In this document: positions 29,158 through 39,970 of the stretch, piece after piece
How the letters are laid out: the number at the start of each line of letters is the position of its first letter
Position numbering within the stretch: the stretch's first letter is position 1
NCBI GenBank assembly: GCA_006937955.1
Contig: SSNP01000040.1
Span: forward strand, 1,133,622-1,197,621
Origin: Pachypanchax playfairii
Lineage: Eukaryota > Chordata > Actinopteri > Cyprinodontiformes > Aplocheilidae
Length of the DNA: 64,000 nt
Direction: 5' to 3'
Notes under the pieces: model-generated
Told to the model about the DNA's origin: nothing
What the model saw: only the letters and a program-made list of their open reading frames with translations
The model's database searches: none
Program-made: the position numbers and the translations under genes

Positions 29158-32100
29158 CAGTATGTGCACAGTGTGGGTCTGTATTCAGTGTATAACTGCT
29201 GATTTATCTCAGGAGAAGTCCCTGGCGGTTCTGGCTGGAGACCAATGTTACTGCGGTTTCCCGACTTCTCTCTTCTCCCTCCATGAGCTGGAGGACGAGG
29301 ACATGTGTCTCTATCGCTGTCCAGGCGAAGAATTTGAGAGCTGCGGAAATGACAACTTCTTTGTGGTGTATCAGACACAGGTTCAAGGTAACGTTTGGTG
29401 TCTGTTGACAACAGAGTCAGAGCAGAGGGCAGCGGTGTCAGAACAGACGCTTGCTGAATATTTGTCCCATACACAGACTCAAAGCTGCAGCTCATACAGA
29501 TTAAAATAAGAACACTTAATACAATAATAAAATATAACTTCTGCCCCTTAACAAGGTTTCAAAAGACGCTAGGCTAATGAACATTCAGCTACAGACTCAC
29601 ACAGACTTGACTGAGAATCAAGCAGCCCTGTTGGGATTATATAAAAGTTATCTGTCAATAAGAAACATGTCATGCTAAATACTTAGGAGGAAGAGGCTGC
29701 ACGGAGCTACATAGAGCTGCACAGAGCTGCACAGAGCTGCACAGGGCTGCACGGAGCTGCATAGAGCTGCACAGAGCTGCATAGAGCTGCACAGAGATGC
29801 ATAGAGCTGCACAGAGCTGCACAGAGCTGCATAGAGCTGCACAGAGCTGCATAGAGCTGCACAGAGATGCATAGAGCTGCGCAGAGCTGCATAGAGCTGC
29901 ACAGAGCTGCATAGAGCTGCACAGAGCTGCATAGAGTTGCACAGAGATGCATAGAGCTGCACAGAGCTGCATAGAGCTGCACAGAGCTGCACGGAGCTGC
30001 ATAGAGCTGCATAGAGCTGCATAGAGCTGCATAGAGCTGCACGGAGCTGCATAGAGCTGCACAGAGCTGCATAGAGCTGCACAGAGCTGCATAGAGCTGC
30101 ATAGAGCTGCACGGAGCTGCATAGAGCTGCACAGAGCTGCACGGAGCTGCATAGAGCTGCATAGAGCTGCACAGAGCTGCATAGAGCTGCACACAGTGGA
30201 GAGAAGGTCCTGGGTTCAAAACCAGGCCAGTAGCTTTCAGCAGAGTTTGCATGTTCTCCTCATGCACACTCTGTACAAATAATCAACAGATCAAGATCCA
30301 ACATAGAAAAACAAAAACTATTAGAACTATAATAGACCTAAAAACTAAAAACAAAACTGAACTGTGTCCTTTTGTATGAAATATGAAGTTATATTTTATT
30401 ATTACAATTAAAGATACACCAGCATACTTCCATTAATAGTCTTTTAGGATATTGTTAATCCTTTCTGTGGACACTTTACTACTACTATAACTTATCTGTT
30501 AAAATAAGTAAAACTATATCAAGTTTCCCACAAAAAATATCTTCATCCCTGATTATGTAAAATAAAGACAAAAAGAAAAGACTAGATTGATTCAGGATTT
30601 TTGTAAATAAATATCCTGTTGTTTCCTATTTGTGATAACAAAATGTATTTGTCTCCCATCAGTCTGTGTTATTTTGTGGTCGATGTTTTCTCAGTGCAGC
30701 AGACAGCTGTGGCTTGAATCAGCAAAAATACAGACCAGTAAACAACAAAACAAAACAAGCTGGAGTTTCTGAACATTTTTGACAGCTTGAACTGATCTGT
30801 CTTTGTGTACCAGTTTAATTTCAATGTCTTTTGAAACTCAAAACTGATTACATGTTTTTAAAACCTTCAAAAGCTGTCACCAAGCTGGATTTATCAATAA
30901 ACATAAAACAGAAAAATGTTTTTGATTGTTACTGCCATTATTTCTTCAACCACTTCTTTTATTAGTTTTATAAAACTGTGTTCAGAAATGGGGAATTTGA
31001 AACTTTCAGATTCTACTTGAAACTTTTTTGTTGAGCAACTCAACAACAATTCATTCCAACGTCACTGGACGAACTACCTAAGGTCATGTATCAGTGTTTT
31101 TTCAGAACAAATCAATAATGCATCTTATTGTTCTTATTGTGTTGCCAGATAATCGCTGCATGGACCGACACTTCCTCCCCGTTCGTGCCAAACAGCTGGT
31201 GGCACTCGCCAGTTTCCCCGGAGCTGGTAACACCTGGGCTCGCCACCTCATAGAGCTCGCCACTGGCTTTTACACAGGCAGCTTCTACTTTGATGGCTCC
31301 CTTTACAACAAAGGTACGCCTCAAGGGGACAGTCACATGGTTCAAAAGCAATAGTTCAAAGCTTCACCTTGACAGATCAATTAAATACCCTGAGCATTGT
31401 CTTGCAGGCTTTAAAGGGGAGCGTGATCACTGGCGTAGCGGGAGAACAATATGCATTAAGACGCACGAGAGTGGCGGGAAAGAGATCGAAGCCTTTGACT
31501 CGAGTATTCTCATGATCCGGAACCCGTACAAAGCCCTCATGGCAGAATTTAACCGAAAATATGGTGGACACATTGGATTTGCCTCACAGGCGCACTGGAG
31601 AGGAAAGGGTAAGCTGCTGATGTCTGTGATTCAGAGGATGGATGGATCTAGCTTTAGAAACCTCAAAGATGGAAGTTGAAGTTAGATCAGAACATTTAAT
31701 GCCAAATGACAGAATGGTGAGCAAATTAGGGAAACATGGTTTTGAGTCAAGCCAGTGTGGCTGAGCCTAAAGTTTTGATGTGTTTTCCTAAACTGTGAAT
31801 ATGATGCATAATGAAATTTGCATCCGCTTAGAGAAATGAAACAGTGAGCCAGTCCACAACTTCCCTACAGTCACACTGATGGATGGATTCACAACACGTT
31901 TCTTTGTCTTGTGACTCAGTCCAGCAATCAAACCTGTTTACTTGTATGAATTGTGTGTATGTTGTTTAGGTAAGTTGTGTGTCTTAAACCCATCTGGTGA
32001 TGTCACTCAAAATGATCTAAGACCAGGTATCTTTGCTTCTTCTGTTAGCTGTCAAATGCTGATCTAAGGTTTCATTTCACCTTTACTACACACAGACTGT

Positions 32101-35100
32101 ATAAATCATGTTAATAAAACTATTTTTCAGTGGATGTCAGCGATCAGCCGAAATATTAACAATGAAAGAACATAAAATGGATTTAAATGTCTCAAACTCA
32201 TTCATTTTGTTAGCAGTTCTATGCTGATCTGTGGTGTACCATAAAAATAAAAGGCTAAAAATCAAAGATTAAAAAATAATTGTCCTTTTATTTCTATGAA
32301 GTGAGACTTAAAGCAGAACTAAGTAAGTTTTTTCACCTCAATAAATGTTTTCTAGAGTCCCTGTGGGGGTAAACAAGGACTTGTCAGGGTGATTCGTGGG
32401 TCCCTCCCCTCCCTCCGGGGTCTGTGTCCTGAAAGCAGCACTTGCAACTTTCAGTGAATCGGACCCGACTAATCTCGCGAGAACAAACCTGCTTTACGGC
32501 ACTCACACTCACGTACATAAATACAAGCATGAAGCCCTTGCCGTTGTTAGCAACGCCACCCTTAGGAGCGCAAAGATGACAATAATACTCACCTGTCGAG
32601 ACATTTTCTTGGTTTTGTTTTTCTTTCTTCTTGCAAAAGCGTTCTCTGCACGTTGTTGTTGGAGGGGCGGCGGCGGGGGGGGTCTGCGGCGGCGGCGGGG
32701 GAACGTTACGACAGTGAGCTTTCACAGGGGACCAGTAGGGGGAGAGCGAGAGCAAAACTTACTTAGTTCTGCTTTAACTTGAGCTAATTTCAGCAGATTG
32801 TTCACGTCATAATACCGAGTCCCTCTGCTGAGCTCAGCAAAAAGACGGATTACATAAGACAAAGTGTGTTCATATGACTCTGTATCAGCTTGCAAATACA
32901 TCTACAAACTGCGTCTATGGAAACAAATCAGACTTTTCCTGTGTAGTCATCACACTGTCACAATATGTTGAAAATAGTATCGATGCTGATAAAGATAGTC
33001 GGCTATTATTTCATCAGATCAGCTTTAGCATTGATTATTCCCCCATTCAAAAAATGTACAACTGTTTATTCATGTTTCAGCACATTTTAGTCTAGTTAAC
33101 CTCACGTTGCATCTACTCAGTATTTATAAGAGTTTATGAAAATCATTTATCAAACTGCATCTAGTTTGGTTAGGTATTTTTTATATTTCCCACTTGTTCG
33201 TAAACTTCTCACTCTTTCCGCCCACCTTACTGCATCTCGATAACCATGACAACTGGCTTTGTCTTGCCTGTGTGTCGTCTCTTTAGCTTTCTGAGGTTTT
33301 ATTGATTTTTTTTCCAGAGACTGGAGAGTTGCCGACCCAGCAGTTGTCTGTCTTTGTGAGAACATCAGCACATTTGTCCTGCCATTTTCAATGAATGTTA
33401 CCTTCTTTTATTGGTGGTCTGATGATGCAGTGATATCCGTATGAAGAAAAGCTTTTTGACAGCTGTCGTTTCAAATACAGAGACAGAAACTCCACCGTGT
33501 TTCAGTGTGACATTGTGTAAAAGGTCCCCACATGTATGATTCAATACACTCGCCTCTTCAGAGGGAGACTGTGGGGTTCAGATTAGATTAAGGCCGCTGA
33601 TGCAGGTTAAAATGACCCAACTTGTCACTTTTTACTGAGTATGTGTCATTTAACAGATCATAGAGAGTTTTATTCACAGTTATGTGTTTGATGGAGCTAC
33701 ATCCTTATCTATATTGAACCACTGTTCCTAGCAACATCAGTACATTTACTAAACCAGACATTCGATCTGAAATTAGGATATTTAAAGGAAGTTTTCAAGT
33801 TATTTTTGTCTGAGTGTGTTTTAAGTTCTGATTTCTCCTGAAAGCTCAACTGGATAAAGGAGAACCTCTGTGGTCAGATGGCTCAGCTCCTCGGTTCCTC
33901 ACAGCATGAAGACATTTGGGCTAAAATGTTTCTGAAAATAGTCCAGTAAGCTGACACATAAAAGCAAGTTCAGACTGTTTTCAGTTTTATCAGTCTTCGT
34001 CATAAATGCATTTGTTATCTGACTCTTATGAAAGACCCTCTAATCTAATTTTATCTTTTATTCTAGTTATAAAAAGGGACTATTAGTAATTTATTTAAAT
34101 AAGTTATGACTGACATTTCAACAAGGTATGTGAATTTAATGGTACTTATATATTTTTTGAGACTATAACAGAAATGAAATTGAAAAAAGGACAATGACCT
34201 TGGTTTTGAAATGAATTCTTCATAGATGTTAGAAAACGGCATTTTCCCATCACAGACTTCAACAGCATTTTTTGAAAAGCTAATATGAAATAAGACTTCC
34301 TCTTCTGATTGGCTAACAATTACCAAAATGATTATTGAACACTGAAGTGGTTTTTATCATTTAAAACAGAAGTAACTCCTCAACATGGGGATGTCCCAGT
34401 TCCCCACAGATAACTTATGAATTGAATTTCAACAAATTGATGCTGTCATTCAGAAACAACAAACCAGTTTTTAATGTTTTTTTACAAATCAATTATAATT
34501 TCTCATGTTCAAATGGAGATTTTCTAATGGAAATAAACAAGTATTAAGATCTTAAGACAGAGTTACCAGATTTGGTCTGTGATCTTATAATCCAATGAAC
34601 AGCAAAATAAGCAAATAACATAGTGGAGAAGTCAGTCACTGCACTCATCGATTGATGATTGACGATTATAAAAATGATACATGAAAGACAGCCAAGAACC
34701 CCACAGAGCGAAAATCCCCCAAACATGAACTGAAAAGTCATAGTTAGCCACAAAAGGGACATAACACTGTAAAATAGAAAGTACAGCTAAGAAATGACTA
34801 TGCAAATGTTTGCTTTGCTTTTCGTTCCCCGTTTGAAAAAGAAAGGAAAGATCAGTCTTGGGTAAATGTAGCAACTTTAACTAAAAACTTTTGGAAGCAT
34901 CTTTACTCACTTAGCTGTTCAGCTGCTGAAAGTTTGACCACGTCAGTGTAACACTAAAGTTGCCTCAGTCATTGGTTTTTGAGCTGGCGCTGCAAACTCA
35001 GCAGGTTTTAAACTTTAATGACAGTTTCTCCCAGCAGCGATGATACGCTCTTATGCAGCACAGCTCTCCTGCCAGCTGCTGCCTTTATGGGTCTGTATAT

Positions 35101-36236
35101 TACAAAATAAAAGTTAGTAGAAGATGATTTCTGGTGAACGTCTGCAGTTTGACTGATAACTAAAATATCTCTAAAGCTGTGAGGACGAAGCATCTCGCTG
35201 TGCATCAGACAAGAATGTTTATGACTTCAGTGGTTTGTTGTTGTTCTCTCATTTCCTTCTTACACAGAGATTCTTCTTCAGTTCAAGCAAAGGTTAACAT
35301 TAAATAAAAATATGCTTTAAAATCAAAAACAATGAAATGGAAAATAATTATGAATAGTAAAGAAGGTACATCTGATCTACTATTTAAAATAAACTCAAAT
35401 GTGGTTCATGGCAGAGTTCTCATGAAAAAGTCTCTTTTAAATATTTCAAGCATTAAGATTCGGGCGGTGACTGTTTTATTTTGAAATATTCACTAGGTTT
35501 CTCAGTTTCCTTGTGTTAGACGTGGGGCTTCCTGCTTGTGCCACTGGGAATTTTTTTTGCATGTTCAAAAAATATGCAAGACAAATTTCCTCACAAAATT
35601 GTCGCAAGCAAAACAAAACTTTCTCAAGTTGGTTTTCTGTGTTAAAAAGGGCAAGAAATGTGTGAGAACTTTGGGAACTAAGTCACGACTGACTGACAAA
35701 AAAAAAAAAACTTTCCTACAAAATCTCTCACAAAATGAAGATAAATGACAAACAAATAAATAAACTATATAAACTTTCTTTCTGTATAAACTGAAAATGT
35801 GAATTTTTTTCTCACCATTTTATTTCTCCACCCAGTCGTCATCAGATCACTAATACTTGTCTCTCCTCTCATTCATCTTTCAGAGTGGCCTGAGTTTGTT
35901 AAGAACTATGCTCCTTGGTGGGCGTCGCACACCCTGGACTGGCTGACTCATGGGAAAAACGTGCACGTTGTCCACTTCGAGGACCTGAAGAGAGACCTGT
36001 TTTCCCAGCTTAAAAGGATGGTCCAGTTTTTGGGATTAGAGGTTTCAGAAGATCGTCTACTCTGCGTCGAAGGTCAAAAAGATGGAAACTTTAAGCGATC
36101 AGGACTACGTAAACTTGAATACGACCCGTACACTCCTGAAATGAGGGAGAGCATTGATGAACTGATCAGAACAGTTGACTCTGCCCTGAAGAAAAGAAAC
36201 ATGTCTGGAGTTCCAACAGAATATATGCCAAGATGA
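20000..36236 (+). CDS. wscd2: WSC domain-containing protein 2 (membrane sulfotransferase), eight coding exons
   Basis: Coding exons: 20,000-20,390, 23,367-23,481, 26,421-26,605, 28,601-28,722, 29,213-29,387, 31,149-31,313, 31,408-31,608, 35,884-36,236. They join in phase to 568 residues plus stop (human protein about 565). Exon 1 starts at an acceptor ending 19,899, leaving 100 bp of 5'UTR. The in-frame GTG at 19,982 is not the start; ATG 20,000 gives the conserved MAK...RYF..KPVRFF terminus. Residues about 19-40 form a signal anchor (type II topology). Two Cys-rich WSC domains follow, about 131-230 and 231-329, each with a CYCG or CGF core. The sulfotransferase domain has the 5'-phosphosulfate loop FPGAGNTW (352-359) and the 3'-phosphate-binding segment IRNPYKA (421-427). 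Family knowledge: WSCD proteins are Golgi-type enzymes, recently described as sialic-acid O-sulfotransferases; the substrate is not shown here. Identity is near certain. Confidence 0.96.
20391..23366 (+). other. wscd2 intron 1 (coding)
   Basis: A 2,976-bp intron with GTGAGA donor and TTTCAG acceptor. It holds the (AAAGG)n array at 21,661-21,738. No other element recognised. Confidence 0.85.
21661..21738. repeat. (AAAGG)n pentanucleotide microsatellite
   Basis: About 15 perfect purine-only units in a wscd2 intron. Confidence 0.95.
23641..23683. repeat. (AATAG)n pentanucleotide microsatellite
   Basis: Eight to nine perfect units, 160 bp after the donor of wscd2 coding exon 2. Confidence 0.92.
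24444..25465 (+). mobile_element. Degenerate Tc1/mariner-superfamily transposon
   Basis: Lies inside the wscd2 intron 23,482-26,420. The left end follows a TA and begins CAACCCCAACT. The first about 70 bp are repeated inverted near 25,380-25,450 (both arms contain ACATATCAGATG). On the + strand, broken frames match a Tc1-type transposase: MIQK near 25,000, a GNHG-like and CRLKS-like block at 25,040-25,080, LMVWSYINTYGVGSLHIW at 25,120-25,180 and the DIAKPHTASI segment near 25,270. It is frameshifted and internally deleted, with the DNA-binding and C-terminal parts mostly gone, so it is inactive. The terminal bases of the right end are lost. Confidence 0.8.
25466..26420 (+). other. Rest of wscd2 intron 2, nothing recognised
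   Basis: Ends at acceptor TTCTCCAG. The block 25,730-26,100 is less AT-rich and could be a conserved non-coding element; no direct evidence. Confidence 0.45.
26606..28600 (+). other. wscd2 intron 3, nothing recognised
   Basis: Donor GTGAGT, acceptor CTTTCAG; 1,995 bp. No coding frame or repeat family recognised. Confidence 0.6.
28749..28790. repeat. (GT)n microsatellite
   Basis: TG run starting 27 bp after the donor of wscd2 coding exon 4; on the reverse strand it reads as CA. Confidence 0.95.
28795..29075. repeat. Fish interspersed repeat with TTAGGGTTAG-like core
   Basis: Starts with CTCCTGGGGACCC and ends with GGTCCCCATAAGGATA. The ends are roughly inverted GGGGACC/GGTCCCC motifs around a core rich in AGGGTTAGG and GGTTAGG. 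This matches a common fish repeat that is often linked to GT microsatellites. It lies between two GT runs. The family name is not assigned. Confidence 0.55.
29080..29151. repeat. (GT)n microsatellite
   Basis: About 36 uninterrupted dinucleotide units, ending about 60 bp before the acceptor of wscd2 coding exon 5. Likely highly polymorphic. Confidence 0.96.
29695..30192. repeat. Minisatellite, 10-bp unit (AGAGCTGCAT / AGAGCTGCAC)
   Basis: About 50 units of AGAGCTGCAY in wscd2 intron 5, often alternating CAT and CAC so that a 20-bp higher-order period appears. Variants include GGAGCTGC and AGAGATGC. Because the reverse complement has no stop in any frame, three long overlapping reverse-strand frames (Leu/Cys/Ala/Ser-rich) arise; they are not genes. 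Confidence 0.95.
30193..30265 (+). mobile_element. SINE-like fragment with tRNA-type B box
   Basis: Directly follows the minisatellite. It contains GAGAAGGTCCTGGGTTCAAA, which resembles a pol III B box (GGTTCAAAACC), and then CAGAGTTTGCATGTTCTCC. Both parts, in this order, are the hallmark of a widespread fish tRNA-derived repeat. Truncated on both sides. Confidence 0.55.
30266..31148 (+). other. Remainder of wscd2 intron 5, nothing recognised
   Basis: AT-rich; ends at acceptor TTGCCAG. Confidence 0.5.
31609..35883 (+). other. wscd2 intron 7 (last intron)
   Basis: A 4,275-bp intron (donor GTAAGC, acceptor CTTTCAG). It holds the MITE at 32,308-32,777; the rest is AT-rich and unrecognised. 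Open frames of about 60-90 codons on either strand are at chance level. Confidence 0.7.
32308..32777. mobile_element. MITE with perfect 24-bp terminal inverted repeats
   Basis: The left end (32,308-32,331, starting TTAAAGCAGAACTAAG) and right end (32,754-32,777) are exact reverse complements over 24 bp. Element length is 470 bp. The outermost TTAA is present at both ends, so it is either part of the repeat or a TTAA target duplication. The inside is unusually rich in GC and CpG for the region (CTCGCGAG near 32,475; a G/C-rich block at 32,660-32,702) and carries no transposase. The 128-codon frame inside is not a gene. Confidence 0.8.
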
Positions 36237-37140
36237 TAAATGTGAACTTCAGTTTTTTCTCCTTTTGTTTTAAATTGGACTATTTTGTCAGTAGACTTAA
36301 ATCACAAGGCTTGCATAGTTGTTTTTTTTTTTCTCAAGTCACTTAGGATGTAGGTGAACTAGAGGAAATCTGCCTCTGTATGTTCCTATTTTCATTTTTG
36401 TTAATTCATCATTTTTGGAATTTCCAGTCAGATTAAATCAATTTTTCTTGGAACGGTTCATTTTCCTCTTTTCCCAAATGGAAAAAAGCATTTCTTACAC
36501 TGCTCTATGCACATGTGCTGTGCAGGCATGTGCACACGCCTTAACACCAAGACGGTACAACAGCTGTGACCACAGAGAGACTTTTTAACTGTGCTGAACG
36601 ATTTGTCAGCAGTGACAAAACACTTATTTTGTGCAAAAAGAAAATAAAAACCAACGGATAACTTATATTTTAAGATGCTACGACAGTAACAGATCTGTTT
36701 TGGTTTTATAATGAAGTTCTCTTAAACCTAATCTGTTCCTCAGATGGGGGGAAATGCAATATGTAGAATACAACTACCTGATGAGGAGGAACCTGTGTGT
36801 TTCCAAATGTTTGTAACTTATTCATCTTACTTGTGTTTTTGTTTAAAAGCTAAATAACTTGTTTTGCCTTTTAGCTAACTGATTTATCCAGATTGAAGGA
36901 CCTGACTCTTACAGTAATTAATTTTTGATATATTCAGTGTTTATTTATCTCTGCTGTGCACTGCTGACAAACTTGATTAATCATGTTTTCTTAACACTGG
37001 ACTTGATGCAAAATAATCCAAAAAAGAGTACGTTCCCCAAAGATCACTGAAGATATTACAGTCACATTAAAAGGTCACAACCACTTATAACCCTAATTTT
37101 GTAGGTTTATATCTCAAGTGATGCTGATTTTCTTTATTTC

Positions 37141-37209
<69 letters not shown>

Positions 37210-37640
37210 TTAGAAAGCTTTAAAACATGAAGCCAGAAGTATTTTCTTCCTACCAATTAAAAAAACTCCAGGGAAATCATTCAGAATCCAAATGTTTATT
37301 ATTTTTTTTGTTTGACAAATTATAAAATATTTAGAACAATTAATAAATAAAGAATCAAAAATAAAGAAATAGTAAACACAAACTGAGGGCCAGAAGACAA
37401 TAACTGACTTCCATTTCCAGTATATTATTACTATATTTTTATAGTATTCATCAGAAAATATTTATATCGCGATGAGTAAATTGGGAAAAATGTCTATTTT
37501 TACCAAATGCTTTAAATTTTACTGCTGTAATTGACAAGGGGGCACTTACTGAGCAGGTGTCATGTCTGAATGTATTTTTTACAAATCGAATGTAAAGTAA
37601 TTACGCCCAATAAATGACTGAAATAAATAAAAACAATGTT
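36237..37640 (+). other. wscd2: Probable 3'UTR of wscd2
   Basis: Follows the TGA at 36,234-36,236. Polyadenylation signals AATAAA occur at 36,643 and at 37,609, 37,622 and 37,626; the last cluster is followed by the GT-rich stretch TGTTGTGTTCTTGTTG at about 37,638-37,653, so cleavage near 37,640 is favoured. It includes the (ATT)n run at 37,141-37,208. Confidence 0.45.
37141..37208. repeat. (ATT)n microsatellite
   Basis: About 22 units of TAT/ATT within the probable wscd2 3'UTR. Confidence 0.95.
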
Positions 37641-38479
37641 GTGTTCTTGTTGTTTTTTATAGAACTATGTAATAATTGTCTTTGTATCAGATCCATTTAA
37701 TGCTCTTGCAATAAATGTCTGAGGTCTTTAATATATCATAAATCCTGACCTACTTTGTTACCAGCTAGCAAATAATAAAAGTATATTACTGTGATATAAT
37801 ACAGATCAGTCGTTTTTATTGGATCAGGGGTTAAAGTAACTGCAATGAGTTTACAAAGTTGCAACGTGTTGAACATGCAGCTGATGAATGAGATATACTG
37901 TATGATTAGTTGTTGTGAGGAATTATAAACCAAATGATGACAATGAAAGAAAAAAGTCACAAAACAAAATGGAGTTTTTTTTGTGTTGCTCACTCGTGTA
38001 TTCGCACATTTGTCAGCATGAATGCTAAGTCGTCTTTTTTGTTAAAAATTGTTGAGCATTGTTTTGCATGTTGCAGATAAACTGAATTGTACATGGTATT
38101 ATCGTCTTTCTTTTTCTACAAAATGGCCCGTTGCATGCTGTGCTTAAGAAGATTATACAGGAAGCAGCGAAGCTCCTTTAGCTTTAAGCTTTCAACCAGC
38201 TCTAATCATGGCTGCCACTTAAGCTCTTTTATAGACAAAAGATTTTGTGACAATAATGGTTTTGTCTCAACGTTCACTTATTACATGGTCACACTGACAT
38301 TAATGTTTCTCACTAAAGCAGGTCTGCAGTGATGAACAGACCTGGTCTGTGCACATTTTGCAGTGCATCAGGTGAACATAAAGACAGATGTGGAACATCA
38401 TATTGAACACGTTGAGGTTTTGTGAAACGTGCTCGTGGGAAAATTATAATTCTTTATAGATGTTGATGGGAAATTATAC
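37641..38479. other. Intergenic wscd2-cmklr1, nothing recognised
   Basis: AT-rich; no coding frame or repeat family recognised. Confidence 0.45.
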
Positions 38480-38985
38480 TTCTCACAAAAAGTTGGGGAC
38501 ACTTGGCTTTCAGCAGAAATCTATAGAAAATGTAAAAAGTTCAGGGATATTAGATCATGAAATTAGAACGTTTAAATAGAAGCATGCAGTTATTTCCTCG
38601 TCTCAAACAATTTACTGATACAAATCTAACAGCAGTGGTGACAACGAAACATGTAAGTAACTTCATAATGTGTCATGTGACCTTGAACATCAGTTACATC
38701 AGTTATAAGTCAACTTATTGTCTGCTGCAGCGTGGCGTCCCACTCTTCCTAAAGGTCCTCAGGTCATTAAGGTTCTGGGTTCAGAGTTATGAGCCTCTAC
38801 ACAGAGACTCAGCTGATCCCACCAGTTTCTATGGGATTCAGGTCTGGAGAAAGTCCAGGTCCCTCCATCCCAGGTACCCCAGTCTCTAGCAGCTCCCTAA
38901 TGATGAGACTGGTCCCTGGACCCCGCAGGACGGTGGCGCCTGTGCCTAGTGATGTGTTCAGGTACCCTTACCTGAACACATCACA
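38480..38985 (-). mobile_element. Degenerate Tc1-like transposon fragment
   Basis: Starts with an AAAGTTGGGGACACTTGGCT end of Tc1-like type. Further in, the + strand carries CTGCTGCAGCGTGGCGTCCC, then ATCCCACCAGTTTCTATGGG and GATTCAGGTCTGGAGAAAG. These read, on the reverse strand, as remnants of the C-terminal part of a Tc1-like transposase (the SPDLNPIE region is the usual match). Truncated and frameshifted, without an intact opposite end. It ends in the hairpin at 38,949-38,984. Confidence 0.55.
38949..38984. repeat. Perfect 16-bp inverted repeat, 4-base loop
   Basis: GTGATGTGTTCAGGTA (38,949-38,964), loop CCCT, then the exact reverse complement (38,969-38,984). Would form a stable hairpin. 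Confidence 0.9.
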
Positions 38986-39811
38986 GGAAACACAGCGATT
39001 TAAAAAACAGTTGTTTTTAGTAGATTAAATATTTTCTGCGGGGACTTCAGTCTTTTGCTAAGAGCAGTCTGTTGAAGAGGAACTAGTGGAAACAGAAAAT
39101 GGACAAATGGATCTTATTTTAGCTTGTCAGCATGCTAACATGTGTAACTTAGCACTAAACACTGACAAAAACATCACAAAAACCAAAACATTATATTTTC
39201 AAAGGCAGTTTAAAAATTTTAATTTTTAAGACAAATGGCTGTTTCAGACTCCTTCCTGTTCTTCACATTCATAAAGTCCCTTTTTCTTTTATACACAGTT
39301 AAACTGTAAACCACACTGATTAATGCATTTCATAAGTATTCAAAGTTCAAAGTTATTTTTGATTCAATTTCAGAGAAAATAAGGAACTGTATTTCAATAT
39401 TTATTACACAAACAACATTTACAGGTTTCATACACAAAATGTACAAATCCTCTCACTTTTTAATGCTTCTTAAAGTTTGAATGAGGAAAGTTAGAATCTT
39501 AAAATATAGTTTGAAAGTGAACTGAAGACTGAAAAAACTTTTTTTTTTGGTCAAATACACATAAAGACGAACGGGTGACTGAAATTTTCTGTAAATGGAA
39601 CCACATGTATTTTAAACTTTTTTTTTGTTAAATATTTTTTCTCTTCATCATCTTGCCATTATGTCAAACAAACATTTTAATTGACAACAAAAGCCCAATT
39701 ACTCTGTTTTACCAAAAACTCTTCAACAAAAGTTACTGCTATCAGCAATATTTTCATAAAACATAAAATGAGTACATTAATACTATTACTTAGATTATAT
39801 GACATCCTGAG
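38986..39811. other. Intergenic, nothing recognised
   Basis: AT-rich sequence between the Tc1-like fragment and the cmklr1 3' end. Confidence 0.45.
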
Positions 39812-39817
39812 TTTATT
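39812..39817 (-). terminator. Possible cmklr1 polyadenylation signal
   Basis: AATAAA on the reverse strand, about 155 bp after the cmklr1 stop codon. Another lies near 39,400. Confidence 0.35.
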
Positions 39818-39970
39818 ATTCTGACAACTCTGCTCTATTTGCTACAAATAGTTTTTAATAAATGTCCAGAAATGATCATTGGGATTACAGATATGTTAAT
39901 GTACAGTAAATATGATATTGAAACTTATGTTTTTGTGGAAAAGTTCAGTTATTTGGAGGTTTTGTCCACT

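Noticed and set aside
29670..30267. Three overlapping reverse-strand frames of 165-186 codons, Leu/Cys/Ala/Ser repeats
   Set aside because: They are translations of the 10-bp minisatellite, which has no stop in any reverse frame.
32396..32782. 128-codon forward and 123-codon reverse frames
   Set aside because: Both lie inside the MITE and come from its GC-rich core.
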